Source: Hymenobacter ruricola | GTDB taxonomy: Bacteria > Bacteroidota > Bacteroidia > Cytophagales > Hymenobacteraceae | Assembly: GCF_015694525.1 (NCBI RefSeq) | Contig: NZ_JADQDM010000008.1 | Location: 150,779 to 214,778 of the forward strand | Reading direction: 5' to 3' | DNA length: 64,000 nt | Shown here: positions 7,805-16,786 of the stretch, piece by piece | Numbering within the stretch: position 1 is the stretch's first letter | How the letters are laid out: each line of letters begins with the position of its first letter | Made by a program: the position numbers and the translations under genes | Notes under the pieces: model-generated | Told to the model about the DNA's origin: nothing | Databases searched by the model: none | What the model saw: the letters and a program-made list of their open reading frames with translations, nothing else

Positions 7805-10516
7805 TTAATCAATCGGCACGCGGCTGCCGGTCAGCGTCAGCTCGCGCTTGAGGACGCGGCCGGCGGCCACGGACTGGCTAAGTGGCTGCCCACCACCCGC
7901 GAAAAGCTGCACCTTGCCGGGCTGCTCGGCACGCTGGGCCTGGGCATTGAGCTGCGAAAGCTGGCGGGGCGTGAGGGTGAACTGCACGGTCTTCTTCTCG
8001 CCGGCTTGCAGCGCCAGCCGCTGGAAGCCCTGCAAGGCGTGCAGGGCGGTGCGGCCTGGCGCGCCGGGGTGGCGCACGTAGAGCTGAGCGACCTCGTCGC
8101 CGGCGCGCGGGCCAGTATTCTGCACGTCCACGCGCACGGTGACGGGCTGGCCGGTGGCCGCGGTGGCGGGCACCTGGAGGTTGCTGTACTTGAACGTGGT
8201 GTAGCTCAGGCCGTGGCCGAAGGGGTAGAGCGGCGTGCCGGTGAAATAGCGGTAGGTGCGGCCGGCCATGTTGTAGTTATCGAACGCGGGCAGCTGGCTT
8301 TCCGACTTGTAGAACGTCACGGGCAAGCGGCCCGAGGGGTTGTAGTCGCCGAAGAGCACATCGGCCAGCGCCGTGCCCGCGGCCTGCCCGCCGTACCAGC
8401 AGTTCACGATGGCCGGCAGGTTGGCCGCCTCCCAGGGGCAGCCGATGGCGCTGCCCGTCATCATCACGAACACCACCGGCTTGCCCGTGGCGCGCAGCAG
8501 CTTCAGCAGCTCGGTTTGGGCCTTTGGGAGGGCGATGCTGGTGCGGTCGCCGCCGCTGAAGCCTTCGATGTCCACCTTCATTTCCTCGCCTTCGAGGCGC
8601 GGCGAGATGCCGCCCACAAACACCACCACGTCGGCGGCTTTGGCCTGGGCCAGCACGCGCTGCCGGTCCAGGGGCAGCACCCGGGCCCCGCCAAACTTTA
8701 GGGTGGCCCGCCCCACGTTCTGGAAGTATTCGAGCTTGAGATTCACCTTCTTGCCCGCTTCTACTTTGAGGGCGTACTGGCTGGTGGAGGAGTTTTGGGT
8801 GGCCCACTTGTCCACCACCAGCTGGTCGTCGACGAAGAGGCGGTAGCCGTCGTCGCCGGTGAGCTGGAAGGCCACTTCTTCGGTTTTTTCGGGCGTGAAG
8901 GTGGCGAGGTAGCGGGCCGACACGTTTTCGGCGCGCAGGCCCGGCGCAATTTCCTGGTCGGGGTCGCCGAGGTTGCGGTTCAGGCGGGCTTCCTGCACGC
9001 GGGCCACGGGCGCGCCTTCCAGGGCTGTGCCCTTAAAATACTCGGCCTTAAAGCCCGGCTGGCCCTCGTACGCCAAGTGCTTGTTGATGTCGAAGGGCTC
9101 GTACACGACGTCGCTGGCGTAGTCGATGCCTTGCTGGTAAGTTACCTCCGTGCGCGGCCCCACCTTGGCCCGGATGCCGGCCAGCGGCGTCACGTTGGTG
9201 GTGGGAAAGCCGTTGTAGTTGCCGAGCTGCACGTTTTCGTTGTCGGCGTTGGGCCCGAACACGGCAATTCTCTTCAGGTCTTTGCGCAGCGGCAGCGCGT
9301 TCTTCTCGTTCTTCAGCAGCACGATGGACTCCTGCGCCATTTTCAGGGCGTGGGCCTGGTGCGGGGCGCTTTCCACCACGCTCAGGGGCGTCTGGGCGTA
9401 TTTTACCCGCTCCGCCGGGTCGAACATGCCCAGCTGAAAGCGGATTTTGAAGAGCCGCTTCACCGACACGTCAATCTGCTGCTCGGTGAGCAGGCCGCGC
9501 TTCACGGCTTCCTGCAGGGAGTTGTAGGTGAAGAGCTTGCCGTTGGCGCACTCCAGGTCGGTGCCGTGCAGCACGCCGGTGGCGGCGGCGCTGGGCGCAT
9601 CGGGGTCGGTTTTGTGGTTGCGGTAGAAGTCGATGATGCCGCCGCAGTCGGACGTGACGTAGCCCGTGAACTGCCATTTCCTATACAAAATGTCGTTCAT
9701 CAGCTTGTCGCTACCGCAGCAGGGCTGGCCGGCGTAGGCGTTGTAGGCGCACATCACGCTGGCCACTTTGGCGTCCACCACCAGGTCGCGAAAAGCGGGC
9801 AAATACGTGTCCCACAGGTCATAGTCGCTGATTTGAGCGTTGAAGACGTGGCGCGAGGGCTCGGGCCCGCTGTGCACGGCGAAGTGCTTGGCGCAGGCCG
9901 TGATTTTGTAGTACTTCGGGTCGTCGCCCTGAAAGCCCTTCACCAGGGCCATGCCCAGCTGGCCGGTCAGGTAGGGGTCTTCGCCGTAGGTTTCCTGGCC
10001 GCGGCCCCAGCGCGGGTCGCGGAAGATGTTGATGTTGGGCGTCCAGAACGTGAGGCCCGTGTAGCGGCCCCGCTCGCCGCGCCGCTGGTACTCCTGATGG
10101 ATGGCCCGGGCCTCGTCGGCCGTCATGGTGGCCATGGTCAGCAGGGCGTCTTTGTCGAAGGTGGCGGCCATGCCGATGGCCTGCGGAAACACCGTCGTTT
10201 TGAGGCTGGTGCGGGCCACGCCGTGCAGGGCCTCGTTCCACCAGTTGTAGCCCGGCACGCCCAGCCGGTCGATGGCCGGGGAGTTGTTCAGCATCTGCGA
10301 TATTTTCTCTGGCAAAGTCAGGCGGCCCACCAGGTCGTCTACGCGCTGGTCGAAGGACAGGTCCGGGTTGCGAAACGGGAGGCTGGCCGCGGCTTCGGCC
10401 GCCGGGGCGGCAGCGGCGGCGGCCGGCGGGGCGCTGGCAGCATTTTGCTGCGCTGGCTGGCTGGAAACGCAGGCGCTCAGGCCGGCCAGGAGTGCCACTA
10501 TCAGGCGGTTGTTCAT
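7805..10516 (-). CDS. Glycoside hydrolase family 3 beta-glycosidase with PA14 domain (lipoprotein)
   Basis: Exo-acting beta-glycosidase, probably a beta-xylosidase or beta-glucosidase that trims oligosaccharides, 903 aa. The N-terminus has a lipobox LSAC (Cys16), so it is anchored in an outer layer. The GH3 N-terminal barrel contains LTFWTPNINIFRDPRWGRGQ and the nucleophile motif YVTSDCGGI with Asp290. The second GH3 domain follows and is interrupted by a PA14 carbohydrate-binding insert at about 477-605 (GFKAEYFKG through TLKFGG). A fibronectin-III-like domain closes the protein (about 760-890). PA14-containing GH3 enzymes act on several beta-linkages, so the exact substrate is unresolved. 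The pentose context (GH43 and a xylulokinase remnant) makes xylosidase plausible. Confidence 0.93.
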   Translation of the reverse strand: MNNRLIVALLAGLSACVSSQPAQQNAASAPPAAAAAAPAAEAAASLPFRNPDLSFDQRVDDLVGRLTLPEKISQMLNNSPAIDRLGVPGYNWWNEALHGVARTSLKTTVFPQAIGMAATFDKDALLTMATMTADEARAIHQEYQRRGERGRYTGLTFWTPNINIFRDPRWGRGQETYGEDPYLTGQLGMALVKGFQGDDPKYYKITACAKHFAVHSGPEPSRHVFNAQISDYDLWDTYLPAFRDLVVDAKVASVMCAYNAYAGQPCCGSDKLMNDILYRKWQFTGYVTSDCGGIIDFYRNHKTDPDAPSAAATGVLHGTDLECANGKLFTYNSLQEAVKRGLLTEQQIDVSVKRLFKIRFQLGMFDPAERVKYAQTPLSVVESAPHQAHALKMAQESIVLLKNEKNALPLRKDLKRIAVFGPNADNENVQLGNYNGFPTTNVTPLAGIRAKVGPRTEVTYQQGIDYASDVVYEPFDINKHLAYEGQPGFKAEYFKGTALEGAPVARVQEARLNRNLGDPDQEIAPGLRAENVSARYLATFTPEKTEEVAFQLTGDDGYRLFVDDQLVVDKWATQNSSTSQYALKVEAGKKVNLKLEYFQNVGRATLKFGGARVLPLDRQRVLAQAKAADVVVFVGGISPRLEGEEMKVDIEGFSGGDRTSIALPKAQTELLKLLRATGKPVVFVMMTGSAIGCPWEAANLPAIVNCWYGGQAAGTALADVLFGDYNPSGRLPVTFYKSESQLPAFDNYNMAGRTYRYFTGTPLYPFGHGLSYTTFKYSNLQVPATAATGQPVTVRVDVQNTGPRAGDEVAQLYVRHPGAPGRTALHALQGFQRLALQAGEKKTVQFTLTPRQLSQLNAQAQRAEQPGKVQLFAGGGQPLSQSVAAGRVLKRELTLTGSRVPID

Positions 10517-10597
10517 GGCGAGGTAATGGGTGAAAACGCGCCCGGAAAGGCGGCAATGGGAAAGGTCGAAGAAATTGAAGCAGCAGCCTTGCGCGGG

Positions 10598-11602
10598 CTA
10601 TTTGCGCACGGGCTCCCAAGCGGTGCTGCCGGCGAAAATGGCCTTCAGCGTGTATTGCCTGGCTTCTTTGGTGCTGAGCTGGTGGGCCCATTTCGCCCGG
10701 CCGGCGGGGTTGGCGCCGGGGCCGGTGGAGCCATATTCGGCGTAGTAGGCCGTCTTTTCGTTGTCGGGTTGGCGCCAGTTGTCCCAGCCCGTGGGCGTGA
10801 TGTGGGCGCCCATTTCGGTGTTCAGAAACACCGTGCGGGCGTGGGGCCGCCAGGGCCGGCCGAGAAACACCTTTTTCGCCTCGGGCCCGGCCGTCAATTT
10901 GCAATTCAGAAACACCAGCCCAAACGCCTGCCGCGGCCACGTGGAAGCGGCCGTGATGTAGGAATCCGTCTTGCTGAGAATGGTGCAGCCCTCGAACACG
11001 GCCGTGCTGGAGCCGAAAATAAAGTCCGTGGTGCCCTCAATGTAGCAGTCCTGGTAGTATTGCCGGCTGTTCTCCACGGCCAGAAACAGGGTATCCTGAT
11101 TGCCCAGCAGCCGGCAGCGGCGGAAAGTGGCGCGGTCGCCTTCCACGTGCAGGGCCACGGCCTGCCCCACCCGCCCGGCCGAGTTCTCGAAGGTGATGTT
11201 TTCGGCGGTGAAGTCGTTGGCTTCCACGCGCACCGTGGCCGAGGTGTAGGTGCTGTGCTTCTGGGCGTCGCCGGAGTAGTCGCCGAAGCTGATGACGGTG
11301 CCCTCCGCGCTTTCGCCCAGCAGGGTGATGTTGGTTTTCTGCGGCGGAATCAGCAGCTTTTCGCGGTAGGTGCCGTTTTTGACGAAGATGGTGGCCGTCA
11401 CCTGCATGAAGTCGCGCACGGCCATCACCGCCTCCTGAATGGTGCGGTAGTCGCCGGTGCCATCGGCCGCCACGGTCAGGCGAATGGGCACCAGGAAGGT
11501 TTCCTTTTTGGCGGGCGCCTGAGCAGGTGGCGCTACCTGGGCGTAGAGGGCGGACGTGGCCAGCAGCAGCCCGCTGGTTAATAACAGATGGCGGAAATGC
11601 AT
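10598..11602 (-). CDS. Pectinesterase (pectin methylesterase, CE8)
   Basis: Removes methyl esters from homogalacturonan, 334 aa with a Sec signal peptide (LLLTSGLLLATSALYAQ). The right-handed beta-helix family motifs are all present: GNGTYREKL near the start, QDTLFL with Asp170, the GTTDFIFG motif with catalytic Asp193, and LGRPWRPHARTVF with the conserved Arg near residue 249. About 80 bases separate it from the downstream GH3 start, and both lie on the minus strand with the CE12 gene upstream. The three were probably expressed together, although a palindromic repeat lies between CE12 and this gene. Active-site residues are intact. Confidence 0.95.
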   Translation of the reverse strand: MHFRHLLLTSGLLLATSALYAQVAPPAQAPAKKETFLVPIRLTVAADGTGDYRTIQEAVMAVRDFMQVTATIFVKNGTYREKLLIPPQKTNITLLGESAEGTVISFGDYSGDAQKHSTYTSATVRVEANDFTAENITFENSAGRVGQAVALHVEGDRATFRRCRLLGNQDTLFLAVENSRQYYQDCYIEGTTDFIFGSSTAVFEGCTILSKTDSYITAASTWPRQAFGLVFLNCKLTAGPEAKKVFLGRPWRPHARTVFLNTEMGAHITPTGWDNWRQPDNEKTAYYAEYGSTGPGANPAGRAKWAHQLSTKEARQYTLKAIFAGSTAWEPVRK

Positions 11603-11635
11603 GTCATTATGTATGTAGTTCGTTAGGTTTTTTAG

Positions 11636-11726
11636 CCGTCATGCCGAGCGCAGCGAAGCATCTTTACCGCGCAACGCATTCATTTACTATTGAGGTACAG
11701 ATGCTTCGCTGCGCTCGGCATGACGG
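11636..11726. repeat. Palindromic dispersed repeat, complete copy
   Basis: A 28-base arm (11636-11663) is perfectly repeated in inverse orientation at 11699-11726, with a 35-base spacer. The arm core is ATGCCGAGCGCAGCGAAGC. The same core begins the copies near 15349 and 35292. It can fold into a long hairpin between the CE12 and pectinesterase genes. It looks like a REP/BIME-type chromosomal repeat and may also attenuate readthrough. Confidence 0.85.
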
Positions 11727-11753
11727 TTTTTTAGTCCTTTCCCACGTGTTTGC

Positions 11754-12590
11754 TCACGGCGCGGTGGGCTGGGCGTCTTTGCCGTTGGTGGCCGGCGGCA
11801 CGGCGTTCTTGGCGGTGGGCTTGGCCAGGTGCTCCGAGAGAAACGGAAGCTTCTGGGCGATGACCTGACTCACGGCCAACTGGGCCATTTTGCGGCCGCC
11901 CAACTCGCTGAAGTGGGTGTTGTCGTTCTTGCCATAAGGGTAGTTGGGGTGGTCGCCGGGGGCGAGCTGCAGAAACAGCAGTTTGCTGTTCTCCTCGCCA
12001 AACTGCTGCACCAAATCGCGGCTCATTTTGTCGAGGTCAATCAGCGGGGTTTTGGTCTGTGCGGCCACCTCGGCCGTCACCTTCGAGTAGGCCACGTGCG
12101 TTTCCTGAATGTGGCCCTGCTTGTCAAATTTGCGGCGGGTGATGGGCGTGAGCAGCACCGGATACGCCTTCTTGCTCCGCGTCTCGGTCACGAACTTGAC
12201 GAGGTTTTTGCGGTAGTCTTCGGGCGAGGTGTAGCGGTCGGGGTAGTTGTCGGCCTCGTCGTTGTGCCCGAACTGGACGAAGACGTAGTCGCCTTCCTGC
12301 AAGGCGTCCACCACGGGCTGCCAGCGGTTTTCGGCCAGGAAGGTGCGGGTGCTGCGGCCGTTCTGGGCGCGGTTGTCGATGACGACGGCCGCCGTGTCGA
12401 AAAACGTGACCAGCGGCATACCCCAGCCGGTTTCCGGAAACACCTGCCGGACTTTGTTGGCCATCGTCGAGTCGCCAATCAGGTAAAGCTTAATCTTTTT
12501 GCGGGGCGGAGCCGGCGCGGCAAAAGCCGCCGTGAGCAGCACCAGCAGCGCGAGCCACAGGCTGGCTTTGGGTAAGAAGTTTGTCGTCAT
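11754..12590 (-). CDS. Rhamnogalacturonan acetylesterase-like SGNH hydrolase (CE12)
   Basis: Deacetylates rhamnogalacturonan or related pectin, 278 aa from the start at 12590. An upstream in-frame start would add 26 residues without a signal, whereas MTTNFLPKASLWLALLVLL is a good signal peptide. SGNH blocks are visible: IGDSTM (nucleophile Ser), NGRSTRTFL, GHNDEADN (Asn) and DNTHFSELGG (catalytic Asp/His). The length fits CE12 acetylesterases. The C-terminal 25 residues (KPTAKNAVPPATNGKDAQP) are low-complexity. It is transcribed toward the pectinesterase, and the divergent 680-base spacer upstream is shared with the GH43 gene. Confidence 0.92.
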   Translation of the reverse strand: MTTNFLPKASLWLALLVLLTAAFAAPAPPRKKIKLYLIGDSTMANKVRQVFPETGWGMPLVTFFDTAAVVIDNRAQNGRSTRTFLAENRWQPVVDALQEGDYVFVQFGHNDEADNYPDRYTSPEDYRKNLVKFVTETRSKKAYPVLLTPITRRKFDKQGHIQETHVAYSKVTAEVAAQTKTPLIDLDKMSRDLVQQFGEENSKLLFLQLAPGDHPNYPYGKNDNTHFSELGGRKMAQLAVSQVIAQKLPFLSEHLAKPTAKNAVPPATNGKDAQPTAP

Positions 12591-13269
12591 CAGCAAAAGG
12601 TAAGAAGTTATTTTTTCTCGGTCAGAAAGCCCGTTTCCCGCAGTCAGGCTTCGCACAGCGCGGTCCACTGGCCGGTGGAGCCGGGGTTGTTGCGCAGGGC
12701 AATGGCGTGGCTACGCCTGCCCCTGCCAGACCCAAGGCAGAACCCGCCGTCATCCGCCGCACTGATGATGAGAAATGTCCCGTTAAAAGTGAGTTCATAA
12801 AATTGGCCGGAGAAAGTGCGCAGCTTATTCGAGCGAGTTTTTCTTATAATAAGCATTAAAGATTAATAGAACTTTTATCAGAATCAAGGAATACCTAGAA
12901 ACAGTATTGGAAAATTCCCGGCAACGTTTCCGGAAAAGTAAAAGGCGATGTAACCCATTATGAGGTGTTCATGCTCGTATGGATAAAACCATAGTGTCGC
13001 GTCTAAATTATTTATGATAACATGCTGTTTATCATGTTAATATAATAAATATTTACCAAAAAAGCATTAAATGCTACTTAACTACCTGGAAGCACAAATG
13101 AATTTGTTTAATTTTATTCACAAAAAAGAAAGCTTATTTGCTTTGCGCTTACGAAAGCAAAGCATAACCTATCGGCAACGATACAGAATAGGACATATTT
13201 TGAATTAATTACCTTACTTGCACCGGTGAAAGCACTGCTGCCTCATTGCGGCACAACTCCTCTTTGCAC
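12591..13269. promoter_or_regulatory. AT-rich divergent intergenic region between CE12 and GH43 genes
   Basis: About 680 bases, strikingly AT-rich from about 12780 to 13210, in an otherwise GC-rich locus. It must hold the divergent promoters of the CE12 (minus) and GH43 (plus) genes. A small inverted repeat, GCTTTGC then GCAAAGC, lies around 13138-13166 and could be an operator. No coding sequence or exact TTG-N19-TAnnTTTG promoter was identified. Confidence 0.4.
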
Positions 13270-14949
13270 ATGAATGGTGTTCCTGTCCTTACCGGCCTTC
13301 CGCGCCTGCTGCGGGTTTTCTTCAGGCACTGGTGGGCGATAGCCGCGGTGCTGGCCGGCACGGGAACAGCCGCCGCCCAGGCCCCTGCCCTATCGAAAGC
13401 GTGGGTGCCCGACCTGGGCAACGGCACCTATAAAAACCCGGTGCTTTACGCCGACTATTCCGACCCCGACGTGGTGCGCGTGGGCAGCGACTTCTACCTC
13501 ACTTCGTCGAGCTTCAACGCCGTGCCGGGCCTGCAAATCCTGCATTCTAAGGACCTGGTAAACTGGTCCATCATCGGGGCCGTGTTTGAGGCGCAGCCGC
13601 CGCTGGCGCGCTACGCCCTGCCGCAGCACGGCAACGGCGTGTGGGCGCCCGCCATCCGCTACCACAGCCAGGAGTTCTACATCTATTACCCCGACCCGGA
13701 TTTGGGCATCTTCGTCACGAAGGCCAAAAACCCGGCCGGGCCGTGGTCGGCGCCCGTGTGCGTGAAGGAGGCCAAGGGCTGGATTGACCCCTGCCCGCTC
13801 TGGGACGCCGACGGCAAGGCCTACCTCGTGCACGGCTTCGCGGGCTCGCGGGCCGGCATCAAAACCATCCTGGCCGTGAGCCCGATGAGTGCCGACGGCA
13901 AGCGCCTCACCGGCCCCGACGTGCTGGTGTTCGACGGCCACAAAGACCAGCCCACGCTCGAAGGGCCGAAGTTTTACAAGCGCAACGGCTACTACTACAT
14001 CTTTGCCCCGGCCGGCGGCGTGCCCACCGGCTGGCAGCTGGTGCTGCGCTCGAAAAGCGTGTACGGCCCTTACGAAGAGCGCATTGTGATGGACCAGGGC
14101 AAAACCACCGTCAACGGTCCGCACCAGGGCGCCTGGGTCGACACCGACGCGGGCGAAGACTGGTTCCTGCATTTCCAGGACCAGGGGCCCTACGGCCGCG
14201 TGGTGCTGCTGGAGCCCATGGTGTGGAAAAACGACTGGCCCATCATCGGCGAAGACCCCGACGGCGATGGCAAGGGCCAGCCCGTGCGCACCCACCGCAA
14301 GCCCCGCATCGCGGGCAAGGCGCAGCCCCTGGCCACGCCCGCCACTTCCGACGAGTTCGGCCGTGCCCGGCTGGGCCTGCAATGGCAGTGGCACGCCAAC
14401 CCGCAGGACTACTGGGCCTACCTGAACCCGGCGGGCGGCTACCTGCGCCTCTACTCCGTGGCCCTGCCCGAAGGCTTCAAAAACTACTGGCAAGTGCCCA
14501 ACCTGCTCCTGCAAAAGCTGCCCGCCGACGTGTTCACGGCCACCGCCAAGCTCGCCTTCAGCCCCCGCGTGGAAGGTGAAAAAGTGGGTTTGATGATGAT
14601 GGGGCTCGATTACGCTTACCTCTCCATCGCCAACACCGGCGGCAAGCTACAGCTCAGCCAGACCGTGTGCAAGGACGCCGACAAGCTGACGGCCGAAACC
14701 GCCTCGGCCCCGGTGGAAGTGCCGGCCGCCCAGGCCAGGCAGCCCATCTACCTGCGCGTGGCGGTGAAGGCCGGCGCCAAATGCCAGTTCAGCTACAGCT
14801 TCAACGGCCAGACGTTCCAGCCGCTGGGGGCCGAGTTCCAAGCCCGCGAAGGCAAGTGGATTGGCGCCAAAATGGGCCTGTTCTGCTCGCGTACGGCCAA
14901 GTTCAACGATGCGGGCAATGCGGACATCGACTGGTTTCGCGTCGAATAG
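13270..14949 (+). CDS. Glycoside hydrolase family 43 enzyme (beta-xylosidase/arabinofuranosidase-like) with C-terminal beta-sandwich
   Basis: Five-bladed beta-propeller hydrolase acting on arabinose- or xylose-containing side chains, 559 aa. The ATG at 13270 is chosen over a TTG 24 bases upstream and gives a signal peptide (WWAIAAVLAGTGTAAAQA). Catalytic motifs are intact: YSDPDVVRVGSDFYL (base Asp), GWIDPCPLWDADGKAYLVHG (pKa-modulating Asp) and TLEGPKFYKRNGYYYI (acid Glu). Residues about 350-559 form a jelly-roll domain (SDEFGRARLGLQWQWHANP through NADIDWFRVE), as in GH43 subfamilies with an accessory C-terminal module. Linkage specificity cannot be decided by eye. The xylulokinase remnant 58 bases downstream suggests a former pentose operon. 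Confidence 0.93.
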   Translation: MNGVPVLTGLPRLLRVFFRHWWAIAAVLAGTGTAAAQAPALSKAWVPDLGNGTYKNPVLYADYSDPDVVRVGSDFYLTSSSFNAVPGLQILHSKDLVNWSIIGAVFEAQPPLARYALPQHGNGVWAPAIRYHSQEFYIYYPDPDLGIFVTKAKNPAGPWSAPVCVKEAKGWIDPCPLWDADGKAYLVHGFAGSRAGIKTILAVSPMSADGKRLTGPDVLVFDGHKDQPTLEGPKFYKRNGYYYIFAPAGGVPTGWQLVLRSKSVYGPYEERIVMDQGKTTVNGPHQGAWVDTDAGEDWFLHFQDQGPYGRVVLLEPMVWKNDWPIIGEDPDGDGKGQPVRTHRKPRIAGKAQPLATPATSDEFGRARLGLQWQWHANPQDYWAYLNPAGGYLRLYSVALPEGFKNYWQVPNLLLQKLPADVFTATAKLAFSPRVEGEKVGLMMMGLDYAYLSIANTGGKLQLSQTVCKDADKLTAETASAPVEVPAAQARQPIYLRVAVKAGAKCQFSYSFNGQTFQPLGAEFQAREGKWIGAKMGLFCSRTAKFNDAGNADIDWFRVE

Positions 14950-15007
14950 CCGATGGACTTCACCCCCTGCCGCCGCTTCATCTGATTCTGACTTTTAACT
15001 TCCTGCC

Positions 15008-15091
15008 ATGCTGTTGTTGGGAATAGACCTGGGCACTTCTTCCGTCAAGGTGTCGGTGGTGGATGCGGCCACGCGGCAGACGCTGGCTTAG
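15008..15091 (+). pseudogene. Xylulokinase (FGGY kinase) N-terminal remnant
   Basis: The ATG at 15008 opens MLLLGIDLGTSSVKVSVVDA, the unmistakable phosphate-1 loop of an FGGY sugar kinase of the xylulokinase type. The frame stops at TAG 15089-15091 after 27 codons, and no kinase sequence follows in any frame that I can recognise. An intact protein would be near 490-500 aa. It sits just after the GH43 gene, where a pentose kinase makes sense, so it is read as the stump of a deleted gene. Confidence 0.8.
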
Positions 15092-15302
15092 GTCAGCGCT
15101 GGATAAGGCCGCCCCGTGGGCTCAGGACCGCCTCTGTGCCCCGCCCGTGGACGTGGCCCAGCTGCCCGTGAACCTGCCCACCGGCGGCTGGACCGCGCTG
15201 GCCAACGCCGAGGGCAAAACCGTGCACCTGCCCGCCACGGTGGAGCAGTACTACCGGGGCCAGAACGGCAACAGCTTCGGCTTGAGCAGCAGTTGTTGCT
15301 GA
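15092..15302 (+). pseudogene. Fragment of a possible glycosidase (GH2-like N-terminal region)
   Basis: Following the kinase stump, one frame reads VDVAQLPVNLPTGGWTALAN and later TVHLPATVEQYYRGQNGN, ending at 15302. This looks like a piece of the sugar-binding N-terminal domain of a GH2-type or related plant-polysaccharide enzyme, but the assignment is by resemblance only. There is no convincing start, and the frame runs into the palindromic repeat at 15349. It is best explained as the second edge of a deletion that removed most of two genes. Confidence 0.4.
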
Positions 15303-15724
15303 ACACGCTGCGCTGGAGAGGCATGCCGCAACAAGCGACAGCAGGGAAGAACGTCATGCCGAGCGCAGCGAAGCATCTCTACCGCAATGGTAATCCAGTC
15401 ATTTGATGTAGAGATGCGCTTGTTGCCTTTGGCCATCTGGATGTCGCAGCGTGCCTGCGCGTTGCCCGTTCCCGTGCGCCGTGGCGGCGCCGCTGGCGCG
15501 CGGGGCCGGCCGCTGGCGCCGGTCCAGGACGAGCGGCAACGGGGTGCCGGCACAACAGCCACCGTGGAAACACGGGCCGGGCGGGTAATTTTTGGTGAGC
15601 GAAACTACGCCATTTCAGCCAGAACGGCCCGGCTGCACCCGTGGTCCGCAATCCGTAGCGCACCTTTGCCACCGCATTTATCCAGTTGAAGTTAAATAAA
15701 TTGCCGCTTCAACAGACTGCGACT
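15303..15724. repeat. Spacer with truncated palindromic repeat (unit at 15349-15417)
   Basis: The unit begins with the same core as at 11636 (ATGCCGAGCGCAGCGAAGC, from about 15356). A 10-base stem remains (15373-15382 with 15408-15417), but the right arm diverges after that. The remaining 300 bases up to the Arr start have no gene that I can support. Short open frames there have no family resemblance. CACCTTTG near 15661 resembles the Bacteroidota -7 element but lacks a matching -33. Confidence 0.6.
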
Positions 15725-16162
15725 ATGAAAGCAACCGAAATCGCAACAGCGCCTGCCGATGCCCTGCGCTCCCAGACGCTCTACCACGGCACCAAGGCCA
15801 ACCTGAAACCAGGCGACCTGATTGGACCCGGCTTCAAGTCAAACTACGGCGCGCGAAAAAAGGCGGCCTACATCTACCTAACCGCCACCCTGGACGCGGC
15901 CACTTGGGGCGCCGAGTTGGCCTTAGGCGACGGCCCCGGCCGCATTTACATAGTAGAGCCCACCGGCCCGATGGAAGACGACCCAAATCTGACGGACAAG
16001 AAATTCCCCGGCAATCCAACTAAATCCTACCGTTCCAAAAGCTCGCTCCGGGTAACCGGCGAGGTCGCCGATTGGCAAGGCCACTCCCCCGAGCAGCTCA
16101 ACGCCATGAAGGAAAACCTGGAACGACTGAAGCAACTTGGGATTGAGGCGATTGAGGATTGA
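15725..16162 (+). CDS. arr: NAD(+)--rifamycin ADP-ribosyltransferase (Arr)
   Basis: Inactivates rifamycins by ADP-ribosylating them with NAD+, 145 aa, the usual Arr length. The ATG at 15725 is used; an in-frame TTG at 15686 would add 13 residues not typical of the family. Family blocks are intact: QTLYHGTKANLKPGDLI, KKAAYIYLTATLDAATWGAE, GRIYIVEPTGPMEDDPN and FPGNPTKSYRSKSSLRVTGE. It is a single cytoplasmic domain without a signal peptide. No mobile-element genes lie next to it. Chromosomal Arr genes are common in environmental bacteria. Function is confident from sequence; actual resistance is inferred. Confidence 0.95.
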   Translation: MKATEIATAPADALRSQTLYHGTKANLKPGDLIGPGFKSNYGARKKAAYIYLTATLDAATWGAELALGDGPGRIYIVEPTGPMEDDPNLTDKKFPGNPTKSYRSKSSLRVTGEVADWQGHSPEQLNAMKENLERLKQLGIEAIED

Positions 16163-16211
16163 ATTTGCTGTAAGAAAAACAACCTATTATAAGCACAAAA
16201 TCACGAAAGGC

Positions 16212-16736
16212 ATGAATGTAAATTTTGACAATATTTATGAACACATTATTTCAATTAACGACTCTCATTTGAAGTGGCGTTTTACGGAAGATAAATTCAA
16301 TAAATTACCCAATGAGCACCTTCACCAAGTTAATCCTTTAGATAAAGCAGCCTCGCGATTTCTGTGGGAATTTATTATGCAAACCAATTTACATGATGAT
16401 ATACCTTTCAAAAAAGGCTTATTTAGAGTAACTGATAAAGCAAGAATTCTGGATAACAACCGTGATGAGGTTAAGAAATGGCTTTATCAACGTGGATTTG
16501 CATTTGACAAACCAGTTTTCTTGTCTTGGCAGCCAACAGAAGCAGCAATAATCCCCTGGAAAATACTTGTTAAGTATTTTGATAGTTTCTATTACGGAAG
16601 CGCCGATGATTTAACAGTTATAGACCAAAGCTTAAACTGGTCTCTGCTGTTTTACCACGAAGATGAAATTTACTTTGGAACGAACACAAAATACGTTGCA
16701 AGTAAAACATTTGAAGACACTGATTTTATCTGGTAA
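16212..16736 (+). CDS. Hypothetical protein, AT-rich, possible DUF2947-like
   Basis: 174 aa from the ATG at 16212. An in-frame upstream extension into the end of arr is unlikely. The protein is soluble and acidic with aromatic blocks such as GFAFDKPVFLSWQPTEAAII, WKILVKYFDSFYYGSADDL and NWSLLFYHEDEIYFG. The last part loosely recalls small DUF2947-type proteins, which I cannot confirm. Its base composition is far more AT-rich than all neighbours, with AAA/ATT/TTA codons preferred, so it was probably acquired by transfer. It lies 49 bases after arr on the same strand, and a strong terminator follows. Function unknown. Confidence 0.6.
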   Translation: MNVNFDNIYEHIISINDSHLKWRFTEDKFNKLPNEHLHQVNPLDKAASRFLWEFIMQTNLHDDIPFKKGLFRVTDKARILDNNRDEVKKWLYQRGFAFDKPVFLSWQPTEAAIIPWKILVKYFDSFYYGSADDLTVIDQSLNWSLLFYHEDEIYFGTNTKYVASKTFEDTDFIW

Positions 16737-16786
16737 TAATTTCAAGTATTCTTCTGCCAATAGTTTATCTGAATGCAAAAGCAGAG

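Noticed and set aside
8795..11581. 928-codon frame antisense to the GH3 and pectinesterase genes
   Set aside because: It spans two real genes and their gap on the other strand and has no recognisable domain.
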